A stretch of 64,000 nt of DNA from Prinsepia uniflora. Taxonomy: Eukaryota; Streptophyta; Magnoliopsida; Rosales; Rosaceae. The stretch lies in contig CM064874.1 in the NCBI GenBank assembly GCA_032719365.1, forward strand, positions 41,690,271 through 41,754,270, read 5' to 3'. The notes under the pieces are model-generated. The model was not told the DNA's origin. It saw nothing but the letters and a program-made list of their open reading frames with translations, and searched no databases. How positions within the stretch are numbered: the stretch's first letter is position 1; each line of letters begins with the position of its first letter. Of the stretch, positions 46,546-57,766 are shown one piece after another. The translations under genes and the position numbers were made by a program.

Positions 46546-49362
46546 TGTAATGACCCGTCCCGGGAGTTGAGATTAGTGAAGTGATTAGTGTCGGATTAGC
46601 TGAGCTAATCAGTGGTTAGTTGGTTGGCAAAATATTGACTTTTAGTTCGGACGGCCAATTGGGCATTGACCGATGACTGTGACGTAGTTTGGGAAGTCAC
46701 AAGTTCGTAGACAGGTGGCACGCCCGATTCCGACATCCGAGGAGGAAGTTATGGTGTGCGGAAGGTTAAGGGTGTTACCGTAATTTTGGTTTAATAGAGG
46801 GAAAATGTTGACTTTTGCTGGACTGTTGATTTTCACATAGACCGAGAACCGTTAGGTAGATCTCGTCGTCCTGAGTTCAACGACAGGCGGCATGCTTTCA
46901 CCGGACGTCGGATGAGCGAGATACGGGTCTAGAACGGCCAAGGGTAAAACCGTAAATTTCACAAGTAGGGACATTTTAGTCTTTTTGCACATTGGGAATT
47001 GTGAAAATATGATGAGGACAAGTGTCCATGATTGAATGGGATATTTTGAGTTGGGACCACAGGATTGTGACATGTGGCAGTTGGCTAGAGGATTCTACAC
47101 GGTTCACACCATTTTAAATGGTTTGTGTAACCGTTCAAATAATAACAGAGCAGAGGCAGAGAACCATCGATCGATTTCCAGAGAGAGTGTGAGAGTTGAG
47201 GACACTGGGTTTGGGTGAGTGAGTGCAGGTGTTTGAGTGTTTCTTTGAGTGTGATTAAGCGAGATTAGAGGATCGAGTGGGTGTGTTAGTGAGGAAAAAG
47301 AACCAGAGAACAGGAACAGGACCCCGTGCACGGTTGTGCACTTCGATCGATCAACCCACCACAAGTGGACGTGTAGTGGTGTTCAGTGGACCAGAGGAGT
47401 GTCTTGGGAAACCCGAGGACCGCGGTGGAGCTCACGGCGGCGAGCAGAAGGGAAGGTGAGTTTTAGTCCCCTGTTTTTCCCGATTAGCTCAAATCAAAAA
47501 TTGTGAAGTTTGGTGATTTGTTGACTCATTCTACTAGTTCTCTTAACTCTAGGACGTTGATAGGGACCTTATAGATTGAACCCGAGCTTAGTGGTGGCCA
47601 CGGGTGGCCGGAATTCGAAACTGGGTTTTTCTGGGTTTCAGTTCAAGTTCAACAGGTGAGGTTTTGGACGTTATTTCGTATTTTAGTTACTTGATTAAGT
47701 TGGTTAGAGTAGGACGAACCTATTGGAATTAAAAGGATTGAAAAAAGGATCGAAATAAGTTGGAACCGTGAACGCCGGTTCACAGCTAGACCAGCTCGAC
47801 CGAACCGGTTCAAACCGGGTTGAACGAAGGTTGAAGACGAACAGTGTACGGCGCGTGAAGCCCACGCGCAGCCCCTTTGGGCGGCGCGTGGCTCAGTTTT
47901 CAAGGAAGGTTTCAACATGACTTTTAAAGTATTTAAAGTAACGAACATTTTGGCACTGGTTTCGAGACGATCGACCATCGTCTCGATATGTTTCGGAGTA
48001 CCCGAAGGTTTTAGGGCTCGATTAAAAAGAGTTAAAAATACGAAAAAATTACGGGGCTTTAATAGAAGCTTAATTAAGTCATTAGTGACCTCGTTATGGG
48101 AACGGCGTAAGTGCGCGCGTATCGAGGTGACGTCGGAATGGTCTGTGAGTGGACTTTGCTTTCTAACTCTTGATGCATGCATATATGTTTTTATATGTTT
48201 TCTATACTTGATTCTATGATTTGACTTATGATTGTGATGGTTTACGGTTTGTGCACGTTTTTCGAGGAAATGACGGTATTTCACGTTTACGAGATTTGAT
48301 GGATATTGTGATTTGAACCTAGTTTTAATGAATTGATTTCGGGATTTGAAATACTATTTGATTTCAAAGAAAGTAAAAGGATTTCGGAAAAGTGTTTCCG
48401 GAAAAGGGTTTTCGGGCTTGAAGCCCAGTTTAGAAAAGTGGTTTTAAGAAACGTGATTTCGGGTTTTGGAATCGGAATTCCGGATGACGATTCGGGATTC
48501 GATTTGGGACTTGAAAGTGGATTCCGGGTTTGGGTTCATAATGATTATTCCGGATGCCGGCTTACGGAAGGGTGGTTGCGGACTTGGACCTGGAAAAGAA
48601 ATGGAAAAGAAATGGAAAAAGGTTTTCAAATGGTTTTGGATTGGATTTGCTGGATCTGGTTATTGGGTATAAAGACCCGGATTATGTTTGACAAGGGACG
48701 AGCCCGGATTGGGTTTAAAGACCCGGATTGAGTTTAAAGACTCAGGAGTTTAAAGACTCGAATATATTGATATTTTCCCCCGTAGGCCTGTTGAGTTTAA
48801 AGACTCGGGAGTTTAAACACTCGGATAGATCCAGCAGGTTCGATGGATGAGAATGTGGCTTTAAATGTGTTTTGGATTTCACGAAGAGAAAATGATGATG
48901 GTTTTCAAATAAGGTTTTTCGATGGTTTTGGGATGAGGCCCGGGATTTGAGAAAAAGGAAAATGTGTTTGGTTTTCTTACCTGGTTTTATGACATGAATT
49001 TGATATGCATGCATTGGTTTTTACGCGGAGGGTATAAATGTAATTGGGTTTTCTGTTAACTGTTTTTAAATGTATTCTTTATTTTTGTCCACTCACAGTC
49101 TTTTCGTGTTTTCGATACCCTCCAGGTTGTTGCGGTGCGGGCTGTTAGTCGAGAGAGACGGAGACATCACACGTACGATCCACAGTAGACTTTGCGCACT
49201 CTGGGAAGTTCGGAAGTTTTTGGACGGTCGGATCGAGAATCCCTTGTCCGACTTACGTGTCACATGAAGGTTGGACGTCAGTTTAGCCTTTGTGTCATGC
49301 GTAAGTTAGACGGGATCGGGATTTAGCCCTTAATCCCAGGGGATTAGGGGTGGGTTCTGACA
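46546..49362 (+). mobile_element. Solo gypsy LTR in the copia relic, TSD GCAAA
   Basis: 2,817 bp from TGTAATGACCCGTCCCGG to GGGTGGGTTCTGACA. GCAAA is duplicated at 46541-46545 and 49363-49367, and copia leader continues on both sides. The 211-codon minus ORF (47649-48284) and others inside are unsupported LTR frames. Confidence 0.95.
48685..48830 (+). repeat. Hairpin array GAGTTTAAAGACTC type
   Basis: The same unit as in the reverse-oriented LTRs, read from the other strand: GGGTTTAAAGACCC, GAGTTTAAAGACTC and variants, about five copies. It lies about 2.1-2.3 kb into the LTR, matching the position in sister LTRs. Confidence 0.88.
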
Positions 49363-49786
49363 GCAAATTACAAACGAGTATGACGCTCGTTGCGGAACTC
49401 GAGAGACGAACTGGGTGGAATGATCAGTTCCCATATGCAGATTAATTTGGTGATTTATGTTTTCAAATTTTCAAATGTAGTTCTTACTCGAATATGATTT
49501 AATTCAATACAAACCTTTATTCTCATGCATTTGATCAATTGAATTAAATCTGTGAATATGCATGCTTTGTGGGGAAGTTTGGTGTCGGACAGACAATGCT
49601 GCCAATAACATCATACTTCGAAATTTATGTTGTTAAATGATACTGAATTTTCAATGGGGTATTATATTCTCTACATTTCAGAAGAACACTGTCGAGATTT
49701 AAGGATATTCGAGTCAACATTTTTCACCTTAAATCCACTAACGAAAAGGAAGTGGAATACCTTTGCATAACCTCCAATATAATGCC

Positions 49787-50029
49787 CCAGAAATTTAAGA
49801 AAAATAAAAATGACGGTTTTGTCCCTATAAGAACAAGATGTTAACTTTTTTACTCGAACTCCTTGTGAATGTTTTGTGTGGACTGTTGCGTAATTCTCGA
49901 ACTCCTGAATATGTACAAAGCCGGTATGCCAAAAATGGAGTTCGGATAAATTCGTTCTGGGTCTAAATAGTATAGGGGCATTTTGATCATTTGGAACATA
50001 AGAACATTTTGGTACTTTTGCATAAAGGT
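49787..50029 (+). repeat. Possible U3 fragment of another gypsy LTR
   Basis: AATGCCCCAGAAATTTAAG, followed by a block ending GGGGCATTTTGATCATTTGG, resembles the start of plant gypsy LTRs (TAATGACCCC..., then 'one fixed fraction of translation-unrelated GTTGAC words'). It is cut at 50029 by the next LTR. Weak identification. Confidence 0.35.
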
Positions 50030-51076
50030 TGACACGACCTATCCCAATCCCCCAGAGGTTAATGCGGGATGTGCCATGCTCACGTGTCACACAAGGGATA
50101 ACTCAAATTTCAGCTCATTCGGGGCTTCTAGAGGGCGCTAGGATCGGTGGAGGAGTGCGATATCTCGGTCTCTCTCCAACCCGCATCTGTGATCAACTTG
50201 AAGGGCATTAAAACTATTAAAAGCTGTGAGTGGACGAAAATCAATAGTTTAATAAGAACACATTTCATAAGAAGACATTTATGCCTTTCACTAAAAAGTA
50301 TGCATGCATTCGAAAACCAATAATCAAACCATTTACTTTAATTAAATCATTAGGGCCGTAACCCAAAACCATAAATCCAAGTAAGTAGGAACTCGACCCA
50401 AAACAGTAAATCCAAATAGGTGGGCCACTGCCCAGAACCACCAACACTGAAATACAATTTCATAAATCCAATAAATCCAAAATCCAGATACATAATCCAG
50501 TAAAGCCATGAATCACAATTCAATCCAATACCAATATATTCCAATCATCGGCATCCCAGATGCCTAGCGTCCCAGATGCTTGACGTCCCAAACGTCATGT
50601 CACGGTCCAAGTTACACGTGCTACCCGGGGTCTCAACTCGAGTCAATCTCTGACATCCCAGATGTTTGACGTCCCAGACGTCTAGCAATCCTGCTCCTGA
50701 GTCACTATACGGTCTGGTTGCTCCGTGCAGTGACCCCTCGCTGGAAAAGCGCCATGACCATTCCAGCTTCTCAGATGACTGGAGTAGACAATCCATAGAT
50801 ATAAGGATGGTATATGGAAAACCATTTCATAAATCATCTCAAACTATTCAAATGCGGCTACGCCCGAGATTTCCATAAAACCATCGTAATCCATCAATCT
50901 GATTTCACAAATCCAAATCCATTTATGGGTCCTCGGCCCAAAATCACATTCATAAAACACAATTGGGCATCATGCCCAATTTCGTAAACCAACTGGGCCT
51001 CTGACCAGATGATATAACGCAAATGGACGTCATGTCCGAGGGTTTCCAAAACAAATGGGTCTCATGCCCGGGTTCA
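50030..51076 (-). repeat. Gypsy LTR fragment, interrupted at 51076
   Basis: It starts TGACACGACCTATCCCAATC, a diverged inverted LTR end, and runs through the usual blocks (GTGAGTGGAC near 50226, CATGCATGCATTCG-like near 50300). It stops at GGTTCA where the gag-pol element begins. The missing part should resume beyond the window. Confidence 0.75.
50550..50682 (-). repeat. Hairpin array RRCRTC-CCA-GAYGYY
   Basis: GGCATC-CCA-GATGCC (50550-50564), AGCGTC-CCA-GATGCT (50566-50580), GACGTC-CCA-AACGTC (50582-50596), GACATC-CCA-GATGTT (50652-50666) and GACGTC-CCA-GACGTC (50668-50682). This is the inverted counterpart of 34222-34343. Arms change together; three units have one mismatch or G-T pair. Confidence 0.88.
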
Positions 51077-51128
51077 TGATAGGACCCACCCCGATTATCG
51101 TCTCGATAATCGGGAAGCATCCTGCTCC
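51077..51128 (-). repeat. Terminal 52 bp of the gag-pol element's 3' LTR
   Basis: TGATAGGACCCACCCC and a hairpin match the start of the right LTR at 62778, base for base apart from a few changes. The match ends at CTGCTCCC, where reverse transcriptase sequence begins in the opposite orientation. The rest of this LTR is deleted. Confidence 0.8.
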
Positions 51129-51519
51129 CAAAAAGGATGAGAGTTTGAGACTCTGCATCGATTACAGGCAACTGAATAAAGTAACAGTCAGGAACAAATA
51201 CTCCTCGCCTCGGATCGATGACTTGTTCGATCAGCTGCGAGGAGCGCAGTACTTCTCCAAAATCGATCTTCGTTCTGGGTATCATCAATTGCGGGTTAAG
51301 GATGAGGATGTGCCCAAGACAGCTTATAGAACCTGATATGGTCATTATGAGTTCCTTGTAATGCCATTCGGTTTGACCAACGCACCCGCATCGTTTATGG
51401 ACTTGATGAACCGAGTGTTACAGCCATACTTGGATCACATCGTCATCGTGTTCATTGACGACATTCTGGTCTACTCGAAAAGTGCGGAAGCGCACGAGGA
51501 GCACTTAAGGATGGTGCTA
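51129..51519 (+). pseudogene. Inverted gypsy reverse transcriptase fragment
   Basis: The plus strand encodes KKDESLRLCIDYRQLNK, then FSKIDLRSGYHQLRV, MPFGLTNAPASF and the catalytic FIDD box (51451-51462), ending EEHLRMVL. These are the core motifs of a Ty3/gypsy RT in order. One in-frame TGA (51334-51336) replaces an Arg codon before YGHYEF. The host element reads on the minus strand, so this block is inverted relative to its own gag, protease and RT start. Confidence 0.9.
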
Positions 51520-51521
51520 GG

Positions 51522-51587
51522 TAACAACACTGGGGCTCCCCAAGGGGATACACTCGGTCTAATAAACCCCAACTCAAGCAGCTCTTG
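51522..51587 (-). pseudogene. RT N-terminal piece of the gag-pol element
   Basis: On minus, ELLELGFIRPSVSPWGAPVL continues the frame that ends at 60968 on the other side of the nested element. It stops where the inverted block begins. TCTTG (51583-51587) is one copy of the nested element's target duplication. Confidence 0.85.
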
Positions 51588-52439
51588 TGACAGGACCCAT
51601 CCCAATCCCCCCGGGATTAGTGCGGGATGACCCTGCTCCCGTCTGACACGGTGTGTCAGACAAGGGATATTTCTGACCTTTGCCCTCCCGGGCTATCAGA
51701 GTACGCCAGGATCCGGAGGAGATATGTGATATCTCGGTCTTTGCTATAGTCCACATCCGATGTCAACCAGAAGGGCAGTCAAAACATTAAAAACTGTGAG
51801 TGGACAAAACAAGAGTTTATAAAAACATTTAATAAGAAGACATTTGTACCCTTCACTAAAAAGCATGCATGCATTGGAAAACCATTTAACCAAAGAAACC
51901 ATACGTGGGAACTAAGCCCAATTCAGATATAAACCAAGGTCGAAAGGACCACAATGAAAACGACCATACGGGCCACTGCCCAAATCCATAAGGGACTCGG
52001 CCCCAAACCATAAAGAAACCAAGTACACGAGCCACTGCTCAAATCCTGTGCACACCTGTGCACACCACATATCATATATCATATATCATATATCATATAT
52101 ATATATATACATATAAGTCACACAACCAATCCTGTCACGGTATCCAAAGCTACGCGCGTGCTACCCGGGTCTCAATCCGAGTCTTCTCAAAGTCAAGGTC
52201 AATGTCCGCATGCCACTGATCCTACTCGAGGTAATAGTAACCATAGCCTTCCTGAGAGTAAGGAACCCAACTGGGGGGTGACTCCACTCAGTCGGTGCTC
52301 CGTGACTACTCCGGGGTCCACCCAGGCCAATGACCCTCCCCGGAGGAGATAATAGAAGTAAAGGAAGGTAGATGAACATATATATACATAACATAATATC
52401 CATGCATGGTTCCCCTGAACCGTCATGATCCATAATATC

Positions 52440-52625
52440 TCTAACCAAGGTAACATGCCGGTTCCCATAAACCGTCAAGTACCGTAATAACATAACCGAG
52501 GTAACATGCCGGTTCCCATAAACCGTCATGTACCGTAATAACCAACAAGGGTTCATGCCGGTTCCTATAAACCGTCATGAACCACGATACCATAACAAGG
52601 GTTCATGACGGTTCCCTGGGAATCC
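52440..52625 (-). repeat. Hairpin array GGTTCATG-CCGGTT...AACCG-CATGAACC
   Basis: About four units of about 47 bp. In each, GGTTCATG (or GGTAACATG) pairs with CATGAACC (or CATGTACC), and an inner CGGTT pairs with AACCG. Inverted counterpart of 9338-9475. Confidence 0.85.
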
Positions 52626-53329
52626 ATTTAAGGTTCCCTGACCTGAAATCAAAACCGAAAAGTGACTGGGTCTCGAGCCCGAACATAGGACATCAGCTGG
52701 GCACCGTGCCCGGAATCTGAGGTCATATGCCCGAGACAAAACCAAATGGGTCTCATACCCGAGTTTATCCTTTTGAAATTCAAATCCAGTTCATTTAAAT
52801 CAATACAGAGATACAAACCCGTATAAGCACCGTATAAGGCCGAAACCTCGAAATACGTGCTTATACGTAACCACATACAAATGCACCTATGGCATTACAA
52901 ACAAGGATTTAAAACATGTAATAAACATTTATGCATGCACCAATTTAGAAAACAAGGTCCACTCATAGACCGTCCGAGCTGCCGCCTCGATTTGCGTGCC
53001 ATACGGCTCCCCGAACCGATCACCGTCACCGGGACTCCCAAACCTGTCCAAACCATATCTAAAGGTTACTACTAACATATGCAAGTCCATATTAAAAACC
53101 CTAAACTTTCCCGAAAAAGTCAACGTGCCCCGTACAAGTTTCCCAAGGTGAAAAACCTCAATTTGACCAACTTAACGATCTCCGATCGACCCGAAACCAC
53201 CGCCATTGGATCCGGATCGTCGAAACCTTTAAAATGACACTGGGCCCACTCAAAACAATGTTCACACGCACCCCCACGCGCCTATCAACGCAAAAGTCAA
53301 CACTACTACAGTGCTGCTAACGTCATCGC

Positions 53330-53491
53330 TGACGTCACTGCTGACGTCAGCATGACGTCATGCTGACGTCATCTGACAGCTGCCACGTGTCACGCGCCCA
53401 TTGGTCCACTGTTTGACATGTCAGCTGACATTGTCAGATCTGACAATGCTAACGTCATCCCTGACATGATGACGTCAGCAGGATGACGTCA
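53330..53491 (-). promoter_or_regulatory. Cluster of six TGACGTCA sites and a CACGTG box
   Basis: Perfect TGACGTCA palindromes at 53330, 53342, 53353, 53364, 53470 and 53484; CACGTG at 53384-53389. TGACGTCA is the C-box bound by plant bZIP factors, and its TGACG half by TGA factors. The cluster lies 1.26-1.42 kb into the LTR, a few hundred bp upstream of the expected TATA position. An enhancer role is inference. Confidence 0.6.
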
Positions 53492-56400
53492 TCAGTCATC
53501 CCCGTTTTCTCGCCGGGTCGACCCGAAAGTCTGCAACCGGGTCGCCGTGACCCGGCCGGTTCTATTCACTCCGGCCACCATTTCTCCTCCCGTTTGTCCT
53601 ATTCTACTCGTCTCAATCTAACCTAAAGTTCTATGACCTTAAAATTTAAGAAAAACATAAAAAACCCGTACCTTCAATTCGGCTATGGCGGCCGTGACTT
53701 CTCACGCCGTTCACGGCTGTTCCAGGCCGTCTAACACCTCGAAACCGATCCTAGTCATCTCCTGGGATCCCTAGAAACCTTACCCAATTAATGGAATCGA
53801 GTAAAAACCATTAAAATCCAATTTTCAAAATTCGAATATTTCCTTACCTCACGGGTTCGACTCCCCGCCGTGGCCACCGCCGTCCCCGGCCATGGCTTGC
53901 CATCCTCAGCCTCTCACCACCTCCTCAGGTCATATTTGTGCTTAGAGGGTCCTTGTGATGGTGGGGTGTGCGTTTCGGGTTTGTGAAGGAAAAGGAAGAA
54001 AATGAAAAATGAAGAAGAATGATGAAGGTGATGTCGTGGAAGAGAAGGGAGAAGGAGATGATGGCTGATGAGAGAAAAGAAATGGAGGGTGAGGATTGAA
54101 TGATTAAAATAGAATGGATGGCTAAGATTTAAGGGTGTTAGGATTAATTTTAAAATAATTAAAATATTATTATTTAATTACTTAGATCCACATTTTGGGG
54201 GAGTTAGCCAATAGGATGAGTGACACTTGTCACTCATCCATGGGATCCTTCAAAATATCTGCCCAATCAGATTTCGCCAAATCGTCCCCGTCTCGAAGTT
54301 CGTGCATAGTGAAATCGAACTTCCGTGACCTATAACTCTCCCGTTCGAAGTCCGATTTCAGTGTGCCGCCTGCCTATGGATTCGTATCGTCCTTATCTAC
54401 GTAACGGTCTTCGGCCGTCGGCCATCGGACCTCTTGGTCAAAAAGTCAACATTTGACCCCATTTAACCAAAATTACCAAAATGCCCCTAAACTTCTGAAC
54501 GTCATAACTTCCTCCTCGAATGTCGGAATTGAACGTGCCACCTGTCTATGAACTCGTGACATCACGAACTACGTCACGGTCATCGGTCAAAGTCCATTTG
54601 ACAGTCCGATTGAAAAGTCAATGTTTTGCCACGATAAGGGGCAAAACGGTCATTTCGCACCGTTCGTCCGATTTCGCTCTACTAATCACCGATTAACCTC
54701 ATTAATCGTGATTAGTCACTAATCTAATCTAGGAATTTGGGACGGGTCGTTACAACCTTCCCTCCTTAATTAATTTCGTCCTCGAAATTCCAACCGATCT
54801 AATTCTAGCCGTTCTTCCCTCATTAATTTAGTTTCATTTTCAAAACTCCAACTATTCTGATTCCACAACCATCGCGTGGAAAGTACGTTTGACCCCTCAA
54901 CATGTGTACACTCGTACACCAAATAACCACAATAATACTTACTCGTCTGCACCCAGACGTACCACCAACACTCACGTCGTATCGACTACATTCGATCACG
55001 TCAAATGACAGTAGTCATACGCTCCGAATTGACACCACTTGTCAAATCTACCGAGTCACTGACACAACCAACTAGACGGTTCCTTGCTCAACCACTAACT
55101 ATCCTGATGTCTGCTCCCACTGGGAGTCATCAGACCTCACTGATCGATCCACTCTGACACCTTCGACAAACTGTCACCACTTGACAGTCGTCAGTCGAAA
55201 ACTAACACGACACTCACTCGTGGTTATACCGACCACCAGCTTACTCAACTTGAGTATACACTAACCAACAATTCACCCGACCTGTGCGTAACTAGACCCA
55301 TCAGAAATACCATGACCCAATGCACGGTATCCAATGTCCAGTTCACGACCTCAACTAATCCAATGGTATCAGAACCAATCCGGCTACCAACACGCTCACC
55401 AACGTACCAACGGTATAACCTATGTACCGTCACCAGACACGACAGGTACACCCAGTATCGTACCCCCGCACAACATACAGGGTACGTACATCTACCCATC
55501 AACCAAACTACAACCACCTAGGTCATAGCCAATCACGTTTCTATTATAGAGTCCATTTGTCCAATCCAGTATTAGACAAATCGAACTCCGACCCATTATC
55601 TATTCCCAAATCTGAATCTGAATCAGCAATTTCGTAAGAAATCCCGAATCCAAACCCAGAAATCATATCCCTAATCATGTCCAAATTCGAATCCAAAATT
55701 ATTATTCCGTAAGCTAGCATTTGGAATAACCATTCCGAACCCAAATCCATAAAAGAAAATCTACAGTCAAGCTCTAGAATCAAATCCTGAATCGTCACCC
55801 AGAATCCGATTCCAAAACCCAAATCTAGAAATCCTCTTTCAAGTTCCAAAATCAAATCCTGAATCGTCATCCAGAAATCTGATTCCAAAACTCGAAATTT
55901 CGTTCTCGTCTACCGAGACGCATCAAAACCGAACCTATCAGTTACCCGTTTAAACAATTACCACAATACAATCGATTGACTTCATGGGGAAGCCAATCCC
56001 AATATCAACATATCTAGGCTGACAAAATCCGACCTCATCGGAAAACTACTCATCGGACAACTACTCAGGCGAGTAATAAGCCATATGGGATTTACCTCGA
56101 AAAGAAGTTCAGTCCCATCATGCTCCACTCAACATCCAAGTAAGAGTAATAAACTCTCCACCTATCTGGATATCCAAATCATGATCCAGATCCAACACTA
56201 CGCCAACCGACCATAGACGTCACGATCCCCGATCGTCACGACGTCCAAAGTCCTCAACCATTTCCCACATCTAAATAGATTAGTCAACGACGAGACACGC
56301 CGAGACTGTGGGTTCTCACTGATTACCTCGTATAGATCCTTGTCATTCCACCGAGGAAAAATCAAGAATGATCGAATAATCCATCCTACGTGAATGCAAA

Positions 56401-57105
56401 CAACACTCACTGCACTCACCACGTCATGTAACCTAACATCGTCTGCCACCAAGTAGAAAATGAGGAATCTCAGTCACCTAACTTCGATATACTCATCTCC
56501 TCCTGATGACCCAAGACAAATCCGGGTCCACCAACCAATACACGACCAATGTACTAGTGGCAACCAACAACATCTACATCATCAACATCATCTACCATTA
56601 TCAATCATGGTAGAATCTGAGAAGTCACCCAAAATGACTTCGAAATACCCAATACCAATGCGGAAAACCCGCATTCCATTCGTCACCTCAATCGCAACCT
56701 CTCGCGATTTCGAAGTTCCAACCATATCGAAGCCAACACACTTGGACATCAACCACGTGTCCCCGTTAGACTGGTTATGGACACATGCCCATTTACGACC
56801 GTATATGTACATCCAAAAGGATGTCTATTCATCCTAATCTGATGTACTACTCGACTGAAAAGTCACAACAGACCCCTGATGCGATCTGCAGTCAAATCTC
56901 AGCATACCGCCGTATCCGACCAATCCTGACCAATTTTGGCCAATACTGACCAACTGGTCACTAATCCCCCATGATAATACTCGATCCTCAGTCCTCAACT
57001 ACCATTGGATCCTATCCAATCCATCACTATCTGTGATCCACTCCCGAACCACAGATACTGAACATATACCCATCACGATGGATGTGACTCAACGTCATCA
57101 CAACT

Positions 57106-57145
57106 ACCAGCACCAGCACCAGCACAAGCACCAGCACCAGCACAC
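57106..57145 (+). repeat. (CACCAG)n-type microsatellite
   Basis: Six to seven copies of ACCAGC/ACAAGC. On the minus strand it gives a spurious Cys-Trp repeat ORF. Confidence 0.88.
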
Positions 57146-57751
57146 CGTGTGCAAAACTATCAACCCTGGATCTCCGCTCATACCGAACGACGATCCCGTA
57201 CCTCTACTCGAATAGGAGAAACTCTGCCTCCCTCGTACCCGACAACTCTGGGTACAGTAACCCTGACAACTCATACGAGAAAAGGAAACGTCCCCGAACG
57301 TCCCCGATTCCCAACAACCGTAACTACAACCACTCCGTATCCCGCTCAGGGATTCCATCGACAAGTACCAACCCTGATGGCTTATCCAACTAATCACTAA
57401 CCAGTCGTAACTCGACTCAACCGATGTCGTATACCAGGTCGCCCGTGACCTTAGTTGCACCAACCCACCACTGAGTAGCACGACAACCAACTAGGTCTAA
57501 CCAATAAATACAACCTCGACTGCGAAGTGCAGTCCCAACACAAGCTGACATAACTAGATCGACTACCGAATCCAAATCCGAATAGTCGTCCAAGTCAAAC
57601 TACTCGTCAACTCACATTTCCGAACCATACACATCCTACTAACTATCAGGTTGATCACGAACTATAGCCCATTGAGATATCACATCCTCGACCTGCGTAC
57701 GGAGTAATGCGCAAAGTACGCTATGGAATTCAGAGTAACATGAGCAACCAT

Positions 57752-57763
57752 GCTCTGATACCA
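57752..57763 (-). other. Primer-binding site, initiator tRNA-Met
   Basis: GCTCTGATACCA on plus is exactly TGGTATCAGAGC on minus, three bases from the LTR end at 57767. It matches the 3' end complement used by many plant LTR elements. Confidence 0.9.
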
Positions 57764-57766
57764 CAT

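Larger units (their letters stand above)
43690..49786 (+). mobile_element. Second relic of the same copia family (leader only)
   Basis: Landmarks match the copia element at 18256-28375 in order. TTCGGTGGAGAGGGATCGAA near 44459 matches 19267. The ATG-rich tract is at 44480-44690. AAGAAATGAATGACA is near 46449, and TTTGTGGGGAAGTTT is at 49566-49580. The relic stops near 49786, just before the integrase. No LTR was found. The left limit is uncertain (43400-44380). It hosts a MITE and a solo LTR. Confidence 0.65.
51588..54754 (-). repeat. 3' LTR of the non-autonomous element
   Basis: Plus-strand TGACAGGACCCATCCC to GGGACGGGTCGTTACA. Compared with 57767-60967 it has extra ATATC copies near 52080, lacks one hairpin unit near 52610, and has a differently arranged TGACGTCA cluster. 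Confidence 0.94.
54755..57766 (-). other. Interior of the non-autonomous element, no coding
   Basis: 3 kb without zinc-knuckle, protease, RT or integrase motifs on either strand. It contains a polypurine tract at the left edge, the primer site at the right edge, and an LTR-like piece at 55640-55890 (words like CATTCCGAACCCAAATCC also found near 37822). A CACCAG repeat lies at 57106-57145. ORFs up to 128 codons here are low-complexity or unsupported. Confidence 0.8.

Noticed and set aside
47649..48284. 211-codon minus-strand ORF
   Set aside because: It lies wholly inside a solo LTR delimited by GCAAA duplications. The frame is not kept in sister LTRs and there is no domain.
57104..57490. 128-codon minus ORF with a Cys-Trp repeat
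   Set aside because: It is produced by the CACCAG microsatellite in a non-coding element interior.
57752..57763. TGGTATCAGAGC taken as part of a tRNA gene
   Set aside because: Only the 3'-end complement is present, directly beside an LTR end; this is a primer-binding site. No tRNA cloverleaf was found.
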